A stretch of DNA of 64,000 nt from positions 152,367 through 216,366 of the forward strand of contig SUVR01000003.1 of the NCBI GenBank assembly GCA_015061915.1, written 5' to 3'. The translations under genes and the position numbers were made by a program. Positions 8,776 to 15,785 of the stretch are shown piece after piece (the stretch's first letter is position 1; each line of letters opens with the position of its first letter). This DNA is from Lentisphaerota bacterium (GTDB taxonomy: Bacteria; Verrucomicrobiota; Lentisphaeria; Victivallales; UBA1829). The notes under the pieces are model-generated. The model made no database searches. It was not told the origin of the DNA and was given only the letters and a program-made list of their open reading frames with translations.

Positions 8776-10155
8776 ATGAAATTCAAAGCTCTCCTTTTTG
8801 CTCTCGCCGGCGCAGTGATGCTCTCCGGCTTCACTCCTGCGCTGCAGGCACAGAAAAAAGCGCCTGCAAAATCTGCGGCAAAAGCTCCTGCAAAACCGCA
8901 GAAATATGATGCACGCAACACAAAAAATAAGATCAATGCCCTGATCAATATCAGCGCAGAACGGGATATCCAGAAGATCCGCGCCATGATCGCCGATTAC
9001 CGGAAAGATGCGAAGTTCGGCGCCGATGCGCTCTACACTTTCGACCTGATCGAAGCCGGTCTGAATGCCAAGGGCAATCCCAAAGCAGTGAAAATGCCCA
9101 AAACGCCGGAAGGCATGAACGCTTCTGCTGTGGAAAGTGCATTTTTCAGCACGGCAAAAGTCTTTATGCACCTCCGGGATTATCCCATTGCCCAGTTCTT
9201 CGGAACGGTCCGGCAGAAAGAAGTTCCGGTCTATGTCTGTAACGCAGTCGCCCTCGCTCCGAAGGATGTGACCGGCTGGGAAACGACAAAGATCAACGCC
9301 CCCGTGGCGACCGGTTTTGAAAAATATAACGAAAAAGCCGCTGCGCTGCTCATCAACGACGTGAACAGTGTCCGTGACTCTGCCACGCTCAAGAGCGACA
9401 AAAACTGCCCCGTCTCCTTCCGCGTTGCAGCGGATAAATACGGGATCAGTATTTACATCAAAGCAGTCACAGCGAAGGCTGACGAGATCTTCGCCGGTCT
9501 GGCGTATGGCGGTATGTACGAAATGTACCTGCAGCCGGGTCAGGGCGAGTTCTACTACCAGTGGCTTTACTATGTGAACCCGGAAAAATGCAACGAAGCC
9601 GAATGGATGACCCCCGGCAAGCACTATCGTTTCCTGAAAGAATACATAGAATACGATTCAAAGGCAGTCGAAGGCGGCATCGGTACGGTCTTCTTCATTC
9701 CCTGGACTATGCTCTATGACCGTCTTCCGGATGCCAAAACCGAATGGAAACTGGGCGTTGTGCCGTGGGTTGCTGAAGGCGGCTTCACCTGGGGCAGCGG
9801 TCAGGTCCACGAACTGAACAAGTTTGGTACGCTGAAATTTGCCGGTCTGGAAAAGATCATGCCGGAAATCAAGCGTCAACTGGTTATGGCTGCCTGGGGC
9901 AAGTACAAGAAGGAAAGCGGTGCAGTCCTCACCTTCTGGAACGATGAACAGCGCGGCGACCGCAAGTTTGAAGCGGAAGTGTTGATCCCCCTGAAGAACA
10001 AATGTGCTGAATGGGGCAAACTCGTCAAAGCGGATATGGATGCCGCCACCGTGGAAATGCTCTTCAAGGAAGCAGTGCCCGTCTGGAACGAATTCCAGTT
10101 CGTGGTGGATGATCTCCGCACGCAGTATCTGCAGAAACAGTTGCTCAGCGAGTAA
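8776..10155 (+). CDS. Secreted CBM9-like companion protein of GH123-like copy A
   Basis: Protein of 459 residues with a signal peptide ending near ALQAQ, a short Lys/Ala/Pro-rich linker (KKAPAKSAAKAPAK), then a domain without recognised enzyme motifs. The C-terminal 200 residues carry a beta-rich CBM9/DOMON-like segment (RVAADKYGISIYIKA, GGFTWGSGQVHELNKFGTLKF) and a helical end (VDDLRTQYLQKQL). Both are shared with the larger lipoprotein at 2343, and each follows a GH123-like gene directly, so the two gene pairs descend from one ancestral pair. Start ATG after AAGGAAAGGA, 15 bp behind copy A. A role in glycan binding or delivery to the neighbouring enzyme is inferred; it has no lipobox, so it may be periplasmic. 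Confidence 0.6.
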   Translation: MKFKALLFALAGAVMLSGFTPALQAQKKAPAKSAAKAPAKPQKYDARNTKNKINALINISAERDIQKIRAMIADYRKDAKFGADALYTFDLIEAGLNAKGNPKAVKMPKTPEGMNASAVESAFFSTAKVFMHLRDYPIAQFFGTVRQKEVPVYVCNAVALAPKDVTGWETTKINAPVATGFEKYNEKAAALLINDVNSVRDSATLKSDKNCPVSFRVAADKYGISIYIKAVTAKADEIFAGLAYGGMYEMYLQPGQGEFYYQWLYYVNPEKCNEAEWMTPGKHYRFLKEYIEYDSKAVEGGIGTVFFIPWTMLYDRLPDAKTEWKLGVVPWVAEGGFTWGSGQVHELNKFGTLKFAGLEKIMPEIKRQLVMAAWGKYKKESGAVLTFWNDEQRGDRKFEAEVLIPLKNKCAEWGKLVKADMDAATVEMLFKEAVPVWNEFQFVVDDLRTQYLQKQLLSE

Positions 10156-10169
10156 AAATGGAACAAGTT

Positions 10170-10202
10170 GCGGGGCAGAACCTTTCCCTTGGGCTGCCCT
10201 GC
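10170..10202 (+). promoter_or_regulatory. Hairpin in the leader of GH123-like copy B
   Basis: GCGGGGCAG (10170-10178) pairs with CTGCCCTGC (10194-10202) with one G-T pair. No T-run follows, so it is not a standard terminator. It ends 31 bp before the copy B start and could set relative expression of the two cistrons. Confidence 0.35.
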
Positions 10203-10233
10203 AAAACAAGAAAGCCTTCGGGGGGTGCATCTC

Positions 10234-12021
10234 ATGAAACGGAAATTATTGGGTATCGCAGCGTTTGCCGCTCTGCTGACGGCTCCGGCAGTCGCACAGA
10301 ATATGGAATATTCGGTTGTCCCTGCCATGAGCAGTGTCAAGCATCTGCCGGATGAGGAGCCGTCGGACGGGGTCAAGTCCGGCACGGTCGGTATCATTGC
10401 GGCAAAAGGCGAATTTGAGTCTGCCTCCTTCCTGCTCAAATCGGATCGCGCGGTAAAGCAGGTGATCCTGACGCCCACCGATCTGAAAAATACTGAAGGC
10501 GATACGATCCCCGCCTCCGCTCTGGATCTGAAAGTGCTGAAGGTCTGGTATCAGGCAGGCACCGGATGGCACAGTTACTTCGCTGATGTCACCGGCAGAA
10601 CGCAGGTCCCGGAGCTGCTGCTCAACGATGAAACTCTGATCAAAGTCGATCACGCAACGAAAGACAACTATCTGCGTGTGATCAATGCTCAGGGAAGGGC
10701 GGAATATGTCTGGATCAGCAATTACGCCGAAATCGATGTCCCCCTTGATCTCTGGAAAGATACCGTTGCCGATGCAGCCACTTTCCAGCCCATCTCGCTG
10801 GACGCCGGAATGTGGAAGCAGATCTGGGTGACACTGGAGGCTCCGAAAGCGGCGGAAGGTCTCTACAAGGGCACGATCGATGTTGCCATCGACGGCAAAA
10901 CGGTTCAGAAGATTCCCGTTGCCGTCCGGGTACTGCCCTTTGAGCTGCCCACCCCCATGACCAATTACGATCTGACAAAGGAATTCTATTGCGGGATCCT
11001 TACCAGCGACCAGTTGAACCGTTATCTTCAGCAAAGCAAGATGGACTGGGCGCGGTCCGAGGCGCGTCTGCGGGCGAGCTACCGGAATATGAAACGGCAC
11101 AATCTGGTGCATCCCAATCTGCCCACCGCCCGGAATCTGGGGTTCCGTCACAGCACCGAACTGGCAGACCGTGTTTTCCGGCGGAATCTGGAGATCTACA
11201 AAGAGTGCGGTATGGATACCAAAACGATCTTTGATGCAGTCCGCGGGATTCCCGATTATGCCTATCTCAAGCACAAAGACCGGGATCTCCCTCTGGCAGA
11301 ACAGAAACTGCCGGACTACTGGGAACGGGATATCCTCGCCGGGAAAAAGATGGTGGAGGAAGTGTTGGGCAGGGACGTCACCGTGTACTGTTTCGGCTGG
11401 GATGAACCGGGTATGCGCACGCTGCGCGCGCAGCGTCTGCCGTGGAAGTTCCTGCATGACAACGGGTTGAAAGTCATCAGCTCCGCCCACTCCGGACATC
11501 TGCTCCACGGCGGTTTCAACGAGGACTTTGTGGATCTGGGCGGCACGTACGAAAAAGCCGAAGCAGCCAAGTGGCACGCCATCGGTACACGGGTCACCAC
11601 CTATGCCGCCCCCCACACCGGACCGGAAAACCCGGATGTGGTCCGCCGGAATCACGGTCTGGATCTCTATCTCAACGATTACGATGGCACATATAACTAC
11701 ATGCTGAACAGCCGCTGGAACGATTTTACCGGTGCTGCATACAACTTCCGGAGCTTCAGCTGGGTCTACGACGGCTCCCTCGAACCGATCAATACGATCC
11801 AGTTTGTCGGGTACCGGGAGGCGATCGACGATGTGAAGTACGCCACACTGCTCCAACAGCTCGCCCGGAAAGCCATCGCAACCGGAAAGACGGAATATGT
11901 TTATGCCGGCAGGATCGCACTCCAGTATCTGGCACTCATCGACGGCAAAAAAGCTGATCTGAATACAGTCCGTTTGGAAATGATCAACCATATTCTGCGC
12001 CTCCATTCAATGCTGAAATAA
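10234..12021 (+). CDS. Secreted GH123/DUF4091-like protein, 595 residues (copy B)
   Basis: Tandem paralogue of copy A, the same length, with a signal peptide ending near residue 22, the same WYQAGTGWHSYF motif, YCFGWDEPGM with the D390-E391 pair, and the same REAIDDVKYATLLQQLAR ending. The ATG at 10234 is used because it aligns exactly with the copy A start; a GGGGGTG sequence lies 8-13 bp upstream. Divergence is concentrated around residues 240-300 (copy A SRVYYTSTYNG, copy B TKEFYCGILTS), near the expected active-site rim, so substrate preference may differ. Unlike the other two GH123-like genes it has no companion downstream; non-coding repeats follow. Probably a local duplication within the operon. 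Confidence 0.78.
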   Translation: MKRKLLGIAAFAALLTAPAVAQNMEYSVVPAMSSVKHLPDEEPSDGVKSGTVGIIAAKGEFESASFLLKSDRAVKQVILTPTDLKNTEGDTIPASALDLKVLKVWYQAGTGWHSYFADVTGRTQVPELLLNDETLIKVDHATKDNYLRVINAQGRAEYVWISNYAEIDVPLDLWKDTVADAATFQPISLDAGMWKQIWVTLEAPKAAEGLYKGTIDVAIDGKTVQKIPVAVRVLPFELPTPMTNYDLTKEFYCGILTSDQLNRYLQQSKMDWARSEARLRASYRNMKRHNLVHPNLPTARNLGFRHSTELADRVFRRNLEIYKECGMDTKTIFDAVRGIPDYAYLKHKDRDLPLAEQKLPDYWERDILAGKKMVEEVLGRDVTVYCFGWDEPGMRTLRAQRLPWKFLHDNGLKVISSAHSGHLLHGGFNEDFVDLGGTYEKAEAAKWHAIGTRVTTYAAPHTGPENPDVVRRNHGLDLYLNDYDGTYNYMLNSRWNDFTGAAYNFRSFSWVYDGSLEPINTIQFVGYREAIDDVKYATLLQQLARKAIATGKTEYVYAGRIALQYLALIDGKKADLNTVRLEMINHILRLHSMLK

Positions 12022-12075
12022 GGTTTGGCGCACGATTCCGGTAAATAAAATCCCCCGTTCTGTGAACAGCCACAA

Positions 12076-12539
12076 GGGCTGTTGCAAAACTGTTTTCCTG
12101 TACCTGTTGCAATTGTCCTGATAAATATTTCTTTGAAAACAATCCATGCAGGCGGATTCAGATGCGCTCCGGAGGAGCGCGGGATCACAGCCTATGGGCT
12201 TGCCCATAGGTTATGGATTCACCCACGATTTTGCGCTCTGCAGGAGCGCGGGAGCCGTCAGACAATTCCACCGTCTCCGGCACGCCTTCAGCGTGCAAAT
12301 GGTATAGTATATCACTTTGACCTATGGGCAAGCCCATAGGCTATCATCTGGCACGCCTTCAGCGTGCTTTTCGCACCATCATTTATTTTCCTCAAACAGT
12401 TGGTTTGAGGAGCAATAAAAACAATGTAAAAAAAACAGCGAAAGAAGTTGTTATTCTTTTCTGCCATGTCTTATTTTACACTCAAAAAAATAAGAAACGG
12501 AGCTGCGCATACTCTCTTTGACAGTTTTGCAACAGCACC
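12076..12539. mobile_element. MITE-like inverted-repeat element without transposase
   Basis: GCTGTTGCAAAACTGT at 12078-12093 is repeated as its exact reverse complement at 12521-12536, giving 16-bp perfect terminal inverted repeats 427 bp apart. The CTGTTGCAAA core resembles the ends of several insertion-sequence families (for example IS6/IS26-type ends), but no transposase frame lies between them and no clear target duplication was found at the edges. The interior holds six short palindromes. Calling it a non-autonomous element is inference. Confidence 0.5.
12164..12367. repeat. Cluster of six short palindromes (REP-like)
   Basis: Three palindrome types occur twice each: GCGCTCC-GGA-GGAGCGC (12164-12180) and GCGCTC-TGCAG-GAGCGC (12233-12249); CCTATGGGCTTGCCCATAGG (12191-12210) and its reverse-complement form with AA in the loop (12321-12340); and GCACGCCTTCAGCGTGC (12280-12296 and 12351-12367). 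All lie inside the inverted-repeat element. No open frame of coding character runs through them. Confidence 0.8.
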
Positions 12540-12748
12540 CCATACCTTTTGGCGTGGCAAACAAATCCCTTCGTGCCGCAACGAAACGAAGTTGAGTAGA
12601 GCGGCACAAATAAGAGGGCGCTTTGCGCCCCTGTTTTTGACGGCTCCCCCCCTTACCCCCATCATGCGATTGGTCGCCCGTCAAAAACAGACCCGTTCGG
12701 ATCACCGGGGAACGTTTCCCCGGCGACATTAAGGTACGGAGCGTCAAA
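12538..12748 (-). repeat. Interspersed repeat element, copy 1 (inverted relative to copy 2)
   Basis: Read on the minus strand this 210-bp segment matches 34274-34483 almost base for base over its first 80 positions and at roughly 85-90% by eye overall. Landmarks are TTTGACGCTCCGT (12736-12748), an 8-bp stem CCGGGGAA/TTCCCCGG, a 13-bp inverted repeat CTGTTTTTGACGG (12631-12643 with 12678-12690), GGGCGC-AAA-GCGCCC, and GTGCCGC/GCGGCAC. It abuts the galE terminator. No protein of coding character was recognised. Confidence 0.8.
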
Positions 12749-12756
12749 AAAAAGTA

Positions 12757-12793
12757 CAAAAAAACACCCCGCAGACGGTTTGTTGCGGGGTGT
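12757..12793 (-). terminator. Intrinsic terminator of the hexosamine salvage operon
   Basis: On the minus strand ACACCCCGCA pairs with TGCGGGGTGT (12784-12793 with 12764-12773), followed by seven T. It lies 30 bp past the epimerase stop codon. Confidence 0.9.
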
Positions 12794-12822
12794 TGCAAGC
12801 CAGCTTTTATGCTGTTGACGGC

Positions 12823-13746
12823 TTACTTGCCGAGGGCTTCCTTGTAAGCCTTCACAGCGATTTCCAGACCTTCATCGAAGGTGTAGGAGGGCTTGAAGCC
12901 GGTGGACATCAATTTATCCACGCAAGCGCTGGAGTGCTTCACGTCGCCAGCCCGTTCCGGCAGGTGGACGATCTTCGACTTGCTGCCCAGGATCTTCACG
13001 ATCTTTTCTGCCAGATCGTTGATGGTGAGGCGTCCGCCGTATGCCACGTTGTACACGCCGGTGAAGTCGCTTTCCGCCATAAAGGCATTGGCTGCGGCGA
13101 TGTCCTTCACGAAGATGAAGTCGCGGGTCTGTTCGCCGTCGCCGAAGATGGTGATATCTTCATTGTTCAGCGCCTTGGTGATGAAGATGGGCACAGCAGC
13201 AGCGTATGCGCTCTTCGGGTTCTGGCGGGGACCGAACACATTGAAGTAGCGCAGGCACGCAGTCTGGAGCTTGCCTTCTTTGGCGAACATATTGCAATAG
13301 TATTCGTCATCCAGTTTCGTGATTGCGTAGGGGCTCTTCGGTTCCGGATACATGGTTTCGACCTTGGGGCAAACCGGATTGTCGCCGTAGATGGCGGCGC
13401 TGGTGCTGAGAACCAGTTTTTTGCAGCCGGCTTTGGCGGCTTCTTCCAGCACGGTGATCATACCGACGCTGTTGAGGCGGTTGCATTCCAGGATCTCGGT
13501 CATGGATTCCGGCACGGAGATCATGGCGGCAAGGTGGAAGATATAGTCCACACCTTCCACGGCGCGGGCAACGTCATCCCGGTTGGTGATGTCGCCCTGG
13601 ATGAATTCGCAGTCGAAGTTCTTGATGTTGTCAACGAAACCGGAGCGCAGGTTGTCCAGCACGCGGATCTCTGCCTTGCCCTGATAACGTTCAACGATAT
13701 GGCTGCCGATAAAGCCGGCACCGCCGGTAACGAGGATCTTTGTCAT
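12823..13746 (-). CDS. NAD-dependent UDP-hexose/UDP-N-acetylhexosamine 4-epimerase (GalE/Gne-like)
   Basis: Extended short-chain dehydrogenase of 307 residues. The Rossmann motif GGAGFIGSH (8-16), HLAAMISVPES, catalytic Ser around 115-117 and Y140-x3-K144 (YAITK) are all present, together with RYFNVFGPRQNP, typical of UDP-sugar 4-epimerases. It would interconvert UDP-Glc(NAc) and UDP-Gal(NAc) in the cytosol. It is the last gene of a tight operon (2-bp gap after the NahK-like kinase), so the likely reaction here is UDP-GalNAc to UDP-GlcNAc. Specificity cannot be settled from sequence alone; an active-site residue opposite the N-acetyl group would need alignment with WbpP or human GALE. A terminator follows directly. 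Confidence 0.85.
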   Translation of the reverse strand: MTKILVTGGAGFIGSHIVERYQGKAEIRVLDNLRSGFVDNIKNFDCEFIQGDITNRDDVARAVEGVDYIFHLAAMISVPESMTEILECNRLNSVGMITVLEEAAKAGCKKLVLSTSAAIYGDNPVCPKVETMYPEPKSPYAITKLDDEYYCNMFAKEGKLQTACLRYFNVFGPRQNPKSAYAAAVPIFITKALNNEDITIFGDGEQTRDFIFVKDIAAANAFMAESDFTGVYNVAYGGRLTINDLAEKIVKILGSKSKIVHLPERAGDVKHSSACVDKLMSTGFKPSYTFDEGLEIAVKAYKEALGK

Positions 13747-13748
13747 AA

Positions 13749-14846
13749 TTACTTAACCAGACCTTTCATAATTTCGTTCATCTTGTCTTCCTGTTCCTGC
13801 AGGCTCTGGACCAGCTTGAACTGGGTACGGCAACGGTCCAGATTGTGACCTTCCCGTTTCGTCTTGAAGTACTTGTCTCCATCCAGATAATCCGTCAGGA
13901 AGCGGACGCCGATTTCAAAGGTGATGAGCATACCGGAGAAGGGCATATTTTCGATTTCAGCGGGCGTGAGGCATCCGCCGGCGCCTTCCAGGAAGCCGCG
14001 TGCGAGCGCTTCAAACATTTCCATCCGGGCATAGACTTTGGAGAGATCCTTTTCGTCTTCTGCGGCGGGGCTGGTGCTGGTACGGACCAGGTCGCCGAAG
14101 TCGTAGAGAGAGATCCCCGGCATGATGGTATCCAGGTCGATCACGCAGATCCCTTCCCCGGTTTCATCATCCAGCATCACGTTGTTGATCTTGGTATCGT
14201 TGTGAGTGATCCGTTCCGGGATCTTGCCTTCCGCCATAAGGTCCAGCAGCTTGCTCGCCATGGCGCGGTTCTTCTGGAGAAACTCGATTTCCGCCTTGGC
14301 GGATTCCGCTCTGCCGCACACGTCTGCCGCCAGCGCCTTGTCGAAGTCAGCCAGACGGGAGGGGGTGTTGTGGAAGTTGGGGATCGTTTCATGGAGCCGG
14401 TCGCCGGGGATGTCGGCGAGGAGCTTCTGGAAGGAGCCGAACGCCTTGGCAGCCTGATAAGCGAATTCCGGAGATTCCAGCACGTCGTAGGTGCGTGCGC
14501 GATCCACAAAGAGGTAGGCGCGCCAGTACTTGCCTTCGCCGTCCACAAAGAACGGTTTGCCGTCGTTGGCATTGACGATCGTCAGGGCGCGGCGGGTGGC
14601 ATCTTTTCTGCCTTTGAGTTTCAGCTTGCTGTGGTTCAGCACACGGGAGATGTTCTCCATGAGCTGTTCCGGCTGTTTGAAGATATTGGTGTTGATGCGC
14701 TGAACGATGTACTTGATCTGATGACCTGCCTGATTGAAGACAGCCAGATACGTATCGTTGATATGACCGGAGCCATAACGTTCGCACCACAGGAAATCGC
14801 CCCAGATGTCAAAATGGGAAGAAACTTCTTTGATCGTTGCGTTCAT
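13749..14846 (-). CDS. nahK: N-acetylhexosamine 1-kinase (NahK-like, APH fold)
   Basis: Phosphorylates GlcNAc/GalNAc at C1 in the cytosol. The 365 residues follow Bifidobacterium NahK (LnpB, about 359 residues) end to end: YGSGHINDTYL (ATP loop), VQRINTNIF, a central FHNTPSRLADFDKALAAD stretch, the catalytic THNDTKINN (D217), the metal-binding IDLDTIMPG (236-244), YDFGD and AEDEKDLSKV. This match from memory is unusually close for so distant an organism. RBS AAGGAAAAG. It lies between a nucleotidyltransferase and an epimerase, the arrangement of the bifidobacterial lacto-N-biose/galacto-N-biose pathway, but no phosphorylase gene is present here; free GalNAc would instead come from the nearby GH123-like enzymes. 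Confidence 0.88.
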   Translation of the reverse strand: MNATIKEVSSHFDIWGDFLWCERYGSGHINDTYLAVFNQAGHQIKYIVQRINTNIFKQPEQLMENISRVLNHSKLKLKGRKDATRRALTIVNANDGKPFFVDGEGKYWRAYLFVDRARTYDVLESPEFAYQAAKAFGSFQKLLADIPGDRLHETIPNFHNTPSRLADFDKALAADVCGRAESAKAEIEFLQKNRAMASKLLDLMAEGKIPERITHNDTKINNVMLDDETGEGICVIDLDTIMPGISLYDFGDLVRTSTSPAAEDEKDLSKVYARMEMFEALARGFLEGAGGCLTPAEIENMPFSGMLITFEIGVRFLTDYLDGDKYFKTKREGHNLDRCRTQFKLVQSLQEQEDKMNEIMKGLVK

Positions 14847-14855
14847 AACTTTTCC

Positions 14856-15761
14856 TTATGCAAAAAGGTTTTCCGGATAGACACCCTTGGCAATGAGCGC
14901 CTTGATGTCCGCCTGAACTCTGGGTTTGTCTTCCCGGTAGGTGACGCCGAACCAGGAGTCCGCACTGCGGAGGACTTTCACATTCGCCTTGCCGTTGTGG
15001 ATCATTTCCGCCACAACGAAGGGAATGTAGAACTCGCTCTTGAGTTCCGTGCCGCGTTCCTTCAGGAACTCTTCAAACATAGCACCCATGCCGTCGAACA
15101 GGGAGGGCATAAAGCCCCAGAAGTTCATGCTGGAGATCTCTTCGCCGCAGAGTTCAACCTTTTCGCCGTTGTCATCGGTGAACACCGCTCTGCCGCCGCC
15201 GAGGGCTTCGATCTTGGTGCGTTCAATGACTTCTTTGAGGTTGTTGTTTTCGTCCAGTTCGCAGATGCCGCGGGAGACGGAGCCGAACTCGGAAAGCGTG
15301 TTCTTGATGGGGAAGCCCACCATGTAGAACTGGGAAGGATCGGTGTTTTCGCTCAAAGCCTTGCCCAGCTGTTCAAAGCCGCTCTTGCCGTAGAAGTCGT
15401 CCGCATTGATCACGGCGAAGGGTTCGTTGACTTTGCCCGCTGCGCACATAACGGCGTGACCGGTGCCCCAGGGTTTCGTTCTGCCTTCGGGAACCGTGAA
15501 GGGAGCCGGGATCGCATCCAGTTGCTGATAAACATAATCCAGCTCGATCTTGCCTTCCCAGCGCTTGGAAACGACTTCCTTGAAGTCCGCTTCAATATCC
15601 TTACGGATGATGAAGACCACTTTGCCGAAGCCGCCGCGGATGGCGTCGTAAATGGAATAGTCCAGAATGATCTCGCCGTTGGGACCCACGGGGTCGATCT
15701 GTTTCAGCCCGCCGTAACGGGAGCCCATACCGGCTGCAAGAACCACAAGTGTCGGTTTCAT
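14856..15761 (-). CDS. Sugar-1-phosphate nucleotidyltransferase
   Basis: Protein of 301 residues with the nucleotidyltransferase signature LAAGMGSRYGGLKQ at residues 8-21 (NTP binding), followed by PVGPNGEIILDYSIYDA, a GTGHAVMCA substrate loop and the metal-binding INADDFYG. It would activate a sugar 1-phosphate with UTP or another NTP in the cytosol. The gene is 9 bp upstream of the nahK-like kinase, so the natural substrate is probably GalNAc-1-P or GlcNAc-1-P, giving UDP-HexNAc. It is shorter than GlmU and lacks the acetyltransferase beta-helix, and it differs from GalT, which does this job in bifidobacteria. RBS GAGGGA. Nucleotide specificity is not readable from the sequence. Confidence 0.8.
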   Translation of the reverse strand: MKPTLVVLAAGMGSRYGGLKQIDPVGPNGEIILDYSIYDAIRGGFGKVVFIIRKDIEADFKEVVSKRWEGKIELDYVYQQLDAIPAPFTVPEGRTKPWGTGHAVMCAAGKVNEPFAVINADDFYGKSGFEQLGKALSENTDPSQFYMVGFPIKNTLSEFGSVSRGICELDENNNLKEVIERTKIEALGGGRAVFTDDNGEKVELCGEEISSMNFWGFMPSLFDGMGAMFEEFLKERGTELKSEFYIPFVVAEMIHNGKANVKVLRSADSWFGVTYREDKPRVQADIKALIAKGVYPENLFA

Positions 15762-15785
15762 AGTCAGTTTTCCCTCGCTTTCCGA

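Noticed and set aside
12022..12100. Terminator directly after GH123-like copy B
   Set aside because: ACAGCC/GGCTGT at 12066-12082 is short and lacks a T-run; not convincing.
12094..12520. Degraded transposase inside the inverted-repeat element
   Set aside because: No frame shows a DDE or other transposase motif; the interior is palindromes and low-complexity sequence.
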